Assembly: GCA_964200075.2 (NCBI GenBank)
Contig: CAXNAA020000431.1
Coordinates: 1-21,354, forward strand
DNA length: 21,354 nt
DNA from: Sphacelaria rigidula
Taxonomy: Eukaryota > Phaeophyceae > Sphacelariales
Direction: 5' to 3'
Below are positions 10,117 to 18,164 of this stretch, piece by piece; position 1 is the stretch's first letter, and each line of letters begins with the position of its first letter. The translations under genes and the position numbers were made by a program. The notes under the pieces were generated by a model. The model ran no database searches, was not told the DNA's origin, and was given only the letters and a program-made list of their open reading frames with translations.

Positions 10117-10546
10117 GAGATTCAATTTCACGTGCGTTTTCCTCAAGGGAAGGCCGAGGTCGTTAGTGTTCTGTCTGATGTGGTGCGAAAGTTTACACCG
10201 ATTCCTTGGGGTCACGAGCCACCGGAAGCCCAGATTCTCGGAACAGTTTCACGTGTGCCTCATGTCCCACGCGGGTTCCAAGAGTTACGCATGAAATTTT
10301 ACACAGACGTTCTCGTCAGAAAGGACAAAGCCGCCTGTTTTTTTTCTTCGACTTTCGATTGTTGTCAACGCTTTCTTGCAGTCCTCGGCTAGTGCCGGCC
10401 GAGGAGGGTCTCAAGAAAGGGCAAAACGGATTGAACTTGAAAGCATAAAACACTACCGACGTTGGCCTCACCTCCAAAAACACGTGTGCACAATCCGTAT
10501 CCTGACTCCTAAAAGTGGTGTGAGAAATGGCTGCCCAGTAAATTGA
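10117..10546 (+). CDS. Candidate 3-prime part of an unidentified + strand gene (two exons)
   Basis: Exon 10117-10314 follows a GGTTTCAG acceptor and encodes 66 residues, including FHVRFPQGKAEVVSVLSDVV, IPWGHEPPEAQILG and PRGFQELRMKFYTDVL. Exon 10382-10546 follows a pyrimidine-rich CTTTCTTGCAG acceptor and encodes about 54 residues, including QERAKRIELESIKHYRRW, ending at TGA 10544. The likely donor is GTCAGA at 10315; all phases are 0. Composition and splice sites suggest real coding sequence, but I recognise no domain. The 5-prime exons may be the coding-like pieces at 8954-9877. Just downstream is a tRNA-like fragment. Confidence 0.38.
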
Positions 10547-10564
10547 TGGATTCTCCTCTGAAGC

Positions 10565-10645
10565 AGCCGTTACAGCATCTGTCGGGAATCGAATCCATAA
10601 CCTTCCGCCCCAACTCGTTAATTTCGTGCCAAATGCACCACCAGG
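10565..10645 (-). repeat. tRNA-like (SINE-like) fragment, second copy
   Basis: On the minus strand the block reads GGCGGAAGGTTATGGATTCG then ATTCCCGACAG. It shares the B-box-like core and the GGAAGG segment with the fragment near 3845-3950. It lies just 3-prime of the candidate gene ending at 10546. No complete cloverleaf is visible. Confidence 0.35.
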
Positions 10646-10820
10646 GTGCAGCGCCCATAGTACAGTGACATGAGGTGAATAACTCATGCATCGTACGCCG
10701 TACCATATACTGGCTATACGAGAACAGCATCCGAAACTCAACTGTGGAGCGTTACCGTTGGTGCAGACGGTACAGACAGTGCGAACAGGAAAGCACAGTA
10801 GACTACATACTCGTACAGTA

Positions 10821-11275
10821 TACGAGCTGGGCCAGCAGTAAATTCCGCATGTCCATGTCACAACATAACTTTTCAAGTTTACCAAAGCAGCCCGACTTGA
10901 GCACATCGGTGTGAACTGTAGACCAACCTGGTAACGCAAGGCACCGCTACTGGATGAAGAAAACAATAAAAGAAAATGTATTGCATAATGTATGACCTTA
11001 CCGACAGAACAAAATAAAAAGGACTGTGTCGGGATTCGAGCTCGTGGATCTCCATAACTGGCGTCTCCTGCATCACTTGGATGAAAGGGGCGCAGCGGTG
11101 TCACACAGAAAGTGCCCTCCTGGGCCGAATTTCAGGACTGCTTGGCCGAAATTGCACCAGGATATCCTCCACACAAGTACGCACAACAACACGAGGGGTG
11201 CCGATGTCTTTCTTTATATTCACGAAGTTATAGTATTTTGTACTCGGTTTTCGAATTGTGCATTAATAAGAGACC
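10821..11275 (-). mobile_element. TIR/tRNA-like element, copy 1 (one end lost)
   Basis: It starts with the terminal motif TACGAGCTGGGCCAGC at 10821 and can be followed alongside the copies at 12122 and 19643 through the block ACCAACCTGGTAACGC, a poly-purine tract, the tRNA-like segment (about 11023-11103 on the minus strand, GAGCTCGAATCCCGACAC) and on to about 11275. There similarity fades, and no opposite terminal motif follows. The long minus-strand open frame across 10316-11104 is a by-product of this repeat. Confidence 0.65.
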
Positions 11276-11685
11276 TGTGCACAGGGCAGGCGTGTGAGGG
11301 GGGAAGCATTTTCGCAAAATGCCAGCCACCCCGAATGTAAGTGCTCACGAAAAAGACTGACAACGTCAACTGGCAGTACCCTAGGTCTCTGCCAGTCAAC
11401 CTCAAGGGCAGCCTCGAGTACACACTCTCACTCTTTATATTACACAATAGACAGTAGGTCGAACACATGAAGAGGATATAACGTTGAGGACGTATGTCGC
11501 TGTTGTCCCCCCCCCTCCTTTTTTTTGAAATGGAAAGAGTGAAAAACCAAGAAACCTTCTTCGCCGACAACGAGTTCACGCCAGAAGGATCCTAGCGATT
11601 GTACATTCGCCCGAATCGTGGCAAGATTTGGGGTCCTTCGTCACATGAAACAGGAGATATTTTGTCTCATATTTGAGGCCTCATG
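11276..11685. other. Stretch without a recognised gene
   Basis: It contains a short imperfect hairpin (CTGGCAGTACCC...GTCTCTGCCAG near 11369-11396) and a C/T-rich run near 11507-11526. I see no coding sequence that I can support. Confidence 0.4.
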
Positions 11686-11687
11686 TT

Positions 11688-12121
11688 GTTTGTTCCTCGT
11701 GGAGGATGATCACTCCTGTGGATGAGACGTGAAATATGTCTTCACATGGGTGAGGTATGGAATATCTCGTGACAGAGGCGTCCAACATTTCTTCTCGTGG
11801 GTGAGGCACCATGTATTGTCTCGTGAGCGAGGCATAAGATATGTCTTCTCGTGCATGAGGCATTATACCGCATCTTTTGTCGCGAACGAGGCATAAGAGA
11901 TTTCTTCTAATGGACGAGGCATTATATATCTTCCCGTGGAGGAGGCGTCAGATACTTGTCTCGTGGATAAGGCAACATATCTCTTCTCGCGAATGAGGCA
12001 TCACTTATCTCTTCTCATGGATGAGGCATAGTTTCAGATTTCTACTCGGGGATGCGGCATTAGATATGCCTTCTCGTAAATGAGGCATTATATGTCTTGT
12101 CTCGTGAACGAGGCATCAGAT
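11688..12121. repeat. Degenerate minisatellite, left part (about 33-bp unit)
   Basis: Units are built on TCTTCTCGTGNNNGAGGCAT followed by A/T-rich bases such as TATAT. There are roughly a dozen units with substitutions and small length changes. The array resumes at 12728, so the element at 12122-12726 has split it. No reading frame persists through it. Confidence 0.75.
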
Positions 12122-12726
12122 TACGAGCTGGGCCAGCTTGAAAGCGGGCAAACGTTGTCCACACTACAGCTTTCCCAGTTCCCCAAATGAACCCGATGTA
12201 CGCATATCACTGTGAACTGCTGACCCACCTGGTAACACACGGCACCGCCGCTGAATGAAGAAACAAAAAGAAAATGTACCGCATAATATATAATCTTAAC
12301 GGCCGACGGAAAAAAAAGAAGAGAGTATGTCGAGATTCGAACTCATGACCTCCATAATCAAAGTCTCCTATTACTTGAATTATAGCGGTGTAGTAGCGTC
12401 ACGCAAAACTTTGCACGCACGGCCCAATTCGACGACTCTTGAGCTGAAATTTCACGAAGACCTTCTGCACCCAAAGAAATGATACATCACGGGAGCAGCT
12501 GCAGATTCTCGTTTTTTTCCTGGACTCATGACATCATCTTGTTTTTGCTGAAATTTCAAATCCCCATAACTTCCTTTTTTTTCTCTTCTTTTCTTTGCTG
12601 TTCTCGTCATCTCCTGCATGTCGATCATAATAAGCTGCTGTCATAATTTCAGCGTCCAACTCCTAATTTTACGCTGTGCGTCGCCTGAGCGAGAAAACTA
12701 CCCATTGTTGGCTGGCCCAGCTCGTA
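12122..12726. mobile_element. TIR/tRNA-like element, copy 2 (complete, 605 bp)
   Basis: Both ends are present: TACGAGCTGGGCCAGC at 12122-12137 and its exact reverse complement GCTGGCCCAGCTCGTA at 12711-12726. The interior aligns with the other copies, including a minus-strand tRNA-like segment (about 12328-12400) whose B box reads GAGTTCGAATCTC. No transposase frame is present, so it is non-autonomous. It sits inside the minisatellite. No clear target-site duplication is visible apart from possible TA bases at the edges. Confidence 0.75.
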
Positions 12727-12727
12727 G

Positions 12728-12935
12728 TCGGCTCGTAAACTAGGCATCAGAGTAGTCTTCTCGTGAACGAGGCATTATATTTCGTTTCGTGGACGAGGCA
12801 TTAAATATCTCTTCTCGTGAAGGAGGCGATAGGTATTTGTTTTCGTGGATGAGGCACAAACAGCTCACGTGAGATGCAAACCTGCTGCACGTGGATGATG
12901 CCTCATGTATCGCTTGGTGGAGGCAATGATTATAT
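12728..12935. repeat. Degenerate minisatellite, right part
   Basis: The same CTCGTGNNNGAGGCAT units seen at 11688-12121 continue here for about five more copies before decaying near 12935. Confidence 0.65.
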
Positions 12936-13331
12936 CTTTATACGATGACAGCGTTCGAAAGCACAGGGTGGGCGGGTAGGGAAACGACGCGATCTCCCAG
13001 AATGCTCACAGTACAAAGTAAAGTGTTCCGGTTGAACCACCTTCAACACTCGCACTACCTGCAATCGAACAGTAAGCTGGCTGGATGTTCAGGCCGGCGT
13101 TCTGCACGCCTGCTACCACGTCTGCCTACCACTCTCTCAGCGTGTTAAATGACAATCGCTTCGATGTTCGGTATCAGCGATACAGACGTTCCAAGCCCTG
13201 AGCCTTTCCGGTTCTGTTTGGTGTTCGTCATCTCATATGTATCATGATTAATGTATGATCCAATTTAATTCAAAAAGGCAGTTGGAAACTATTTCGCTCC
13301 CACAACACACATACGAGTATTCCCTCGATTA
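12936..13331. other. Stretch without a recognised feature
   Basis: I see no supported gene or repeat. A 67-codon + strand frame (12945-13148) has no recognisable domain and no splice context. Confidence 0.4.
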
Positions 13332-15013
13332 GGAATATCCCAAGGTTGTGTTCTGTAAGGACGGGTACGTTCTGTAGGATATGAGATTCCTTACAGAACT
13401 TACAGAACTGTCGGGTACCAGTATGAAAGTCTCGAAGAAATTACGGGACTTGTCAGGTACGGTATGGGAGGCTTACAGAAAGCCGGAACCGGCAATCGGG
13501 TAACTCTTGTAGGGCATACCCGGCCCTCGGGTTAGGGTAAAGTTTTTGCACAGAACTCACAGAACTGTCGGGTAAGGGTATGGGAGGCTCACAGAACTCA
13601 CAGAAGCTGTCGGGTAGGGTATGGAGGTTACACAGAAAACCGTACCCGTAACCGTGTATCTTATCAAGGGCATACCCGTGCCCCCCGGTAACGGTACGGG
13701 AGGCCTACAGAACTCACAGAACTATCGGGTACGGGTATGAAGGTCTTACAGAGATTACAGAACTGTCGGGTACGGTGAATACCCGACAACATACCCCAGG
13801 TATACAGAAAAACCGTGCCCTACAAAACACGACCTTGTTATTATCATCACCCCTGTGGTGGGACCGACGTCACTACAACATTGGCGAAATGCAGATGATA
13901 GTTCATGAAAACTCTGAACGGCTTCACGGAGTTGATAGAGAAATACTACACGAACAATCGCAGTAGTACACGTGCACGGATCGTCAACATCTATCGGCTT
14001 CACGTACACTCCCAGAGAGTACATGAAGGAGCATTGGCGGCCGCCCGTTCGCTGGGAGCCCTTCGGCTTGCGACGAAATCGCCGACGGCCTTGACGACTT
14101 TCGGTTGCAGCTCATATTCTGTGCTGTACATGTCGATAACGGCCTGGGGTATGCTGACCACGACGCAACCACCATCAACGTCGATGACGTGCGTCTTGCT
14201 ACTTGATCCCCTGGTAGCGCAGATGAACCGTCCTCGCTCGGGCCATCGCTCGAGTCTGGGGTGATCCATTCTAATGGTCTGCAGTGCTGCTCATGTTTCG
14301 TGTTTCCACTCAGCGGTATCTCGTATCCTGTCAGATCCCAAACTAAAGAACTTTTCAATATTAATTATTGTTGGTGAGCAGTTTTGAATGAAGGAGTTGG
14401 GTGGGTTGATCGATGGGAGGTGCATGTTCAGGTGATGAGGTTGTGTTTGGATTGAACCTATATCCGTGCCTCCCCAAGGTATACACCTGTACTCATACCT
14501 GCAACCGGGTATATCTATAACGGTATACCCTAACCCCGGGTAGGGGTATGGGAGGCTTACAGAGCTCACAGAACTCTCGGGTGCCGGTACTGGATGAGTC
14601 TTACAGAAATTACAGAACTTGTCGGGTACGGCATGGGAGGCTTACAGGAAACTGCAACCGGAAATCGGGTATTCTTAAAGAGCATACCCGCGCTCCGGGT
14701 ACGGGTAAACATTCTGTACAGAACTCACAGAAACTGTCGGGTAGGGTATGGAGGTTGCATAGAAAACCGTGCCCGCAACCCGGTATCCTATCAAGAGCGT
14801 ACCCGTGCCCCCGGGTAACGGTATGGGAGTCGTAAAGAGATTACAGAACTATCGGATAAGGGGATGAAATTCTTACAGAGATGACAGAATTGTCGGGTAC
14901 CGATGTGAAAGTCTTACAGAAGTCACGGGACTGTCGGGTACGGTAAATACCCGGCAAAATATCCCGGGTATACAGAAAACCGTACCCTACAGAACACAGC
15001 CTTAGAATATCCC
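13332..15013. mobile_element. Inverted-repeat element of 1.7 kb with subterminal tandem arrays
   Basis: The outer ends 13332-13357 and 14988-15013 are inverted repeats matching at 22 of 26 positions (both contain GTGTTCTGTA when read inward). Inside each end is a tandem array of CTTACAGAACTCACAGAACT, CGGGTA and related units: about 13358-13830 on the left and 14515-14987 on the right. The arrays share blocks such as a CCC(C/G)GGTATACAGAAAA-type motif. Between them, about 13830-14510, is non-repetitive sequence with open frames. Long subterminal repeats flanking a unique core resemble foldback or Mutator-like elements; the assignment is inference. Confidence 0.55.
14000..14269 (-). CDS. Open frame in the core of the inverted-repeat element, unidentified
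   Basis: The minus-strand frame encodes 89 residues, including THVIDVDGGCVVVSIPQAVI and ELQPKVVKAVGDFVASRRAP. Its composition is protein-like and lacks the low complexity of the flanks, but another long frame overlaps it, and I recognise no family or transposase motif. It may be element-encoded or a captured exon. Neither the start nor the splicing is certain. Confidence 0.25.
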   Translation of the reverse strand: MDHPRLERWPERGRFICATRGSSSKTHVIDVDGGCVVVSIPQAVIDMYSTEYELQPKVVKAVGDFVASRRAPSERAAANAPSCTLWECT

Positions 15014-15534
15014 ACACGTCGGACAGATCGGCTCCCTATAGCTCGAGCTAGCTCTTTTTGAGCGTAGCTACCTAGTGAGCTATGAGAGCTACATGAGCTA
15101 CGCATGTTTTCCCTGGGGTGAGCTATAAGAGCTGTATGAGCTACGCACGTTTACCGTACGTGAGCTACCAACCCGTAGCTCATCAGCTCAAATTCGTCCT
15201 GAGTGAGCTACAGGATCTGTATGAACTACGCATGTTTCCCGTACGTGAGCTATGACAGCTGCATGAGCTACGCATGTTTACCCTGGGTAAGCTACCAACC
15301 CGTAGCTCATCAGCTCATACTCGCTCTGGGTGAGCTATGAGAGCTGCATCAGCTACGCATGTTTGCCCCGGATGAGCTATTAGAGATGCATGAGCTACCC
15401 ATGTTTGTCCTGGATGAGCTATGAGAGATGCATCAGCTACACATATTTGCTCTGGATGAGCTATGAGAGCTAGGTGAGCTGCGAATATTTGCCCTGGATG
15501 AGCTACGAGAGCTATGAGAGCTAGAACTGCTTAT
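15014..15534. repeat. AGCT-rich tandem array 1
   Basis: It consists of imperfect units such as TGAGCTATGAGAGCTGCATG and AGCTACGCATGTTTGCCCTG, with interspersed ACCAACCCGTAGCTCATCAG. The AGCT palindrome recurs every 10-20 bases. The opening CACACGTCGGACAGATC recurs 862 bp later at the start of array 2. Confidence 0.85.
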
Positions 15535-15641
15535 CCCTTTGACCGCAAGCGTAGGAGATCTCTGGATCGGCATCATTCACATCCGAAAAATCAAGTGAAT
15601 TATGCTGATTCATTAGATCGCCAACCCTCGCGGTCAAAGGG
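15535..15641. repeat. 107-bp hairpin element, copy 1
   Basis: It is bounded by inverted arms: CCCTTTGACCGCAAGCGT on the left and ACCCTCGCGGTCAAAGGG on the right, with two arm mismatches. It has the same length as copy 2 at 16440-16546. It is a small MITE-like or hairpin unit in the spacer between AGCT arrays. Confidence 0.65.
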
Positions 15642-15875
15642 CTAAGCCCTTGACGGCGAGCATTAGTCATCTGTTGAATCGGCCCCAATTTCACTTGAAA
15701 AACGTATGCATGACCAGATGGACTCGTACCCTCGCGGCCAACCGATCAAAAGAAATGAATCTGCCGATTATTGTAGACACTTGATATAAATACTTTTTTT
15801 AAGCATCCGACCAAGCGAGCGAGGATATGTGTTGGCTTCTCTTCTTCCTATCGCGAAGAGTGAGGCAAAACATCC
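15642..15875. repeat. Spacer of the higher-order repeat, copy 1
   Basis: This non-AGCT spacer is closely repeated at about 16547-16775. It carries further partial copies of the hairpin arm (CCCTTGACGGCGAG and CCCTCGCGGCCAACC). It includes a T-run (ACTTTTTTTAAGCATCCGAC) that could stop pol III, but no tRNA-like promoter is seen. No gene is evident. Confidence 0.65.
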
Positions 15876-16439
15876 ACACGTCGGACAGATCAGCTCCCTA
15901 TAGTTCAAGCTATCTCTTTTTGAGCGTAGCTCCCTAGTGAACTATGAGAGCTACATGAGCTACGCATGTTTCCCCTGGGGTGATCTATGAGAGCTGTATG
16001 AGCTAGGCATGTCTACCGTACGTGAGCTACCAACCCGTAGCTCATCAGCTCAAATTCGTCCTGGATGAGCTATGGGAGCTGTATGAGCTACGCACATTTG
16101 TGATAGGTGAGCCATCAACCCGTAGCTCATCAGCTCAGATTTGTCCTGGGTGAGCTATGAGAGCGGCATGAGCGACGCATGTTTGCCCTGGATGAGCTAC
16201 CAACCCGTAGCTCATCAGCTCATATTCGCCCTGGGTCAGCTATGAGAGGTGCATCAGCTACACATGTTTGCCTCGGATGAGCTAGGAGAGATGAATGAGC
16301 TACACATGTTTGCCCTGGATGAGCTAGGAGAGGTGCATGAGCTACACATATTTGCCCTGGATGAGCTATAAGAAATGCATGAGCTACACATGTTTGCCCT
16401 GAATGAGCTATGAGAGCTATGAGAGCTACGATTGCCTAT
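15876..16439. repeat. AGCT-rich tandem array 2
   Basis: It starts with the same CACACGTCGGACAGATC and ...CTCTTTTTGAGCGTAGCT leader as array 1, then runs through the same unit types with different unit counts. The minus-strand Ser-rich open frame here is only a translation of the repeat. Confidence 0.85.
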
Positions 16440-16546
16440 CCCTTTGACCGCGAGGGTAGGAGGTCTCTGGATCGGTATCATTCACACCCGAAAAATCAAG
16501 TGAATTATGCTGATTCATCAGATCGCCAACCCTCGCGGTCAAAGGG
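16440..16546. repeat. 107-bp hairpin element, copy 2
   Basis: The arms CCCTTTGACCGCGAGGGT (16440-16457) and ACCCTCGCGGTCAAAGGG (16529-16546) are perfect 18-bp inverted repeats. Confidence 0.7.
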
Positions 16547-16775
16547 CTAACGCCTTGACGGCGAGCATAAACCATGTGTTGAATCGGCCCCAATTTCACT
16601 CGAAAAACGTATGCATAACTAGGTGGACTCGTACCCTCGCGGCCAACCGATCAAAAGAAATGAATCGGCCGATTATTGTAGACACTGAATACTAATACTT
16701 TTTTTAAGCATCCGACCAAGCGAACGAGGATGTGTTGGCTTCTTTTCTTCCTATTGCGAAGAGTGAGGTAAAACA
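16547..16775. repeat. Spacer of the higher-order repeat, copy 2
   Basis: It is a near-identical counterpart of 15642-15875, ending in GAAGAGTGAGGTAAAACATC. After this point the sequence departs from copy 1, so the next unit is not a simple third copy. Confidence 0.65.
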
Positions 16776-16842
16776 TCACAACCTAATGATATGTGGCATT
16801 ATCCGTTCGAACAGGAATGTTGCATCATAAGCGACATGGGGT

Positions 16843-17345
16843 TGGCCAGCGGCGAGCTAGGCATATGACGTGAGTGAGCCACGACCATGTGTACCTGGGG
16901 TGAGCTACAACAGTTGCGTGAGCAACACATGTTTGCCCTGGGTGAGCTATCGAGCGTAATTCGTCCGCATATGTTTTCCCTGGGTGGGCTATCAACCCGT
17001 AGCTCATCAGCTCATATTCGCCCTGAGTGAGCTATGGGATCTGTATGACCTACGCATGTTTACCGTACGTGAGCTACCAACCCGTAACTCATCAGCTCAC
17101 ATTCGTCCTGAGTAAGCTATGACAGCTGCATGAGCTACGCATGTTTGCCCTGGGTGAGCTACCAACCCGTAGCTCATCAGGTCATATTCGCCCTGGGTGA
17201 GCTATGACAGCTGCATGAGCTACGCATGTTTGTCCTGGGTGCGCTACCAACTCGTAGCCCATCAGCGCACGTTTACCTTTTGTTGAGCTATCGGACGTAG
17301 CTCACATGTACATATTTGACTACAAGTGAGCTACCGCCCGCAGAT
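16843..17345. repeat. AGCT-rich tandem array 3
   Basis: It contains the same TGAGCTACCAACCCGTAGCT and CATGAGCTACGCATGTTTGC units as arrays 1 and 2, but lacks their leader. It is followed directly by a fragment of the TIR/tRNA-like element. Confidence 0.8.
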
Positions 17346-17369
17346 GAGCTAGCTCATGAGCTGTCCGAC

Positions 17370-17583
17370 GAGTGGAATATTCCGCTTCTCGAGTTTTTGC
17401 AGAAACTTCAAATCGCTCTCTCTTTCCGTTGTTTTTTTCGTGGCATCCCGCATGATGTCGTGCGTATTAATGGTCAAAATGTCGTGTCAATATTTCAGCG
17501 CCCACTTTCCCGAATTACCCAGAGCTGTGCCCGGAAAAATGAAAAAATCACCGTCAGCTCAAGGTCAGCTGGCCCAGTTCGTA
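17370..17583 (+). mobile_element. TIR/tRNA-like element, copy 3 (terminal fragment only)
   Basis: It ends with GCTGGCCCAGTTCGTA (17568-17583). It aligns with the terminal third of the other copies through AAAATGTCGTGTCAATATTT then CAGCGCCCA and GAATTACCCA. The tRNA-like half is absent; the left edge abuts AGCT array 3. Confidence 0.6.
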
Positions 17584-17659
17584 GATACTCGTAGTGCATG
17601 ACCACAGCCCTTGACGGACGATTTTTCGGAACAGTTTAAATAACACAGTCAAGTACCTT

Positions 17660-17905
17660 TTAACCCACGTTCTTCCACGTGTAGAGCCACTCGTCTCTGA
17701 CCGCAGAGAGCTGTTCCATGATCTTATGTAGATGATCAGTGGTATACGTATTGTGAAATCGCACAGCATGAATAGACGTGACTGCGACCAGCAGCTGACA
17801 ATGCAACACATGCTTACCTGAAGGCTCCTGTATTCCTCCGCACAGGCAGCACACCCTTCCTCGACGTTTCCTGAAGGAACCGGCCCCCGCTATACTTCTT
17901 GAAGC
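17660..17905 (-). CDS. Possible terminal exon of an unidentified minus-strand gene
   Basis: The minus-strand frame ends at TAA near 17660 and reads HKIMEQLSAVRDEWLYTWKN near its end. It is open back to an acceptor CTCACCGCAG at about 17906. Upstream, a possible donor GATAG/GTAAGAG (about 17958) follows a frame starting MGLDYDKPHFYPTVKPAARL, but a run of ten C bases lies between and the frame meets a TAG at the donor. One stretch, VCCLCGG...KHVLHC, has cysteine/histidine spacing that could bind zinc. Family unknown. Confidence 0.27.
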   Translation of the reverse strand, partial: ASRSIAGAGSFRKRRGRVCCLCGGIQEPSGKHVLHCQLLVAVTSIHAVRFHNTYTTDHLHKIMEQLSAVRDEWLYTWKNVG

Positions 17906-18164
17906 TGCGGTGAGCGATTTTGTTGTCTAGTCTCGAAGTAATGTCCTGCCCTCTTACCTATCCCAAGCCAAATGAACCGTAGTGGGGGGGGGGAATGGGA
18001 ATGGCCAACCTAGCTGCGGGCTTCACGGTCGGGTAAAAATGAGGTTTGTCATAATCCAAACCCATGCCAGACACAAGCAGTACAGCAGTAGAAGACAGTG
18101 CAGTGCAGCACCAATTGCCGGACAGCACGGAAAACCTAGTCAGCACCTACAGAAAACACAACCT

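Noticed and set aside
10316-11104. 262-codon minus-strand open frame, the longest in the window
   Set aside because: It runs through the TIR/tRNA-like element and other non-coding sequence on the strand opposite to the better-supported exons, and shows no domain or consistent composition.
13332-15013. Telomere-like repeat because of frequent GGGTA
   Set aside because: The units are long (tens of bases), variable and occur in an internal inverted-repeat element, unlike short perfect telomere repeats.
16254-16481. Serine-rich minus-strand ORF with repeated RANMCSS motif
   Set aside because: It is simply the translation of AGCT array 2; the motif repeats because the DNA repeats.
15014-17345. 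Possible CRISPR array
   Set aside because: The units are imperfect, of varying length and lack uniform unique spacers, and the DNA is eukaryotic nuclear sequence.
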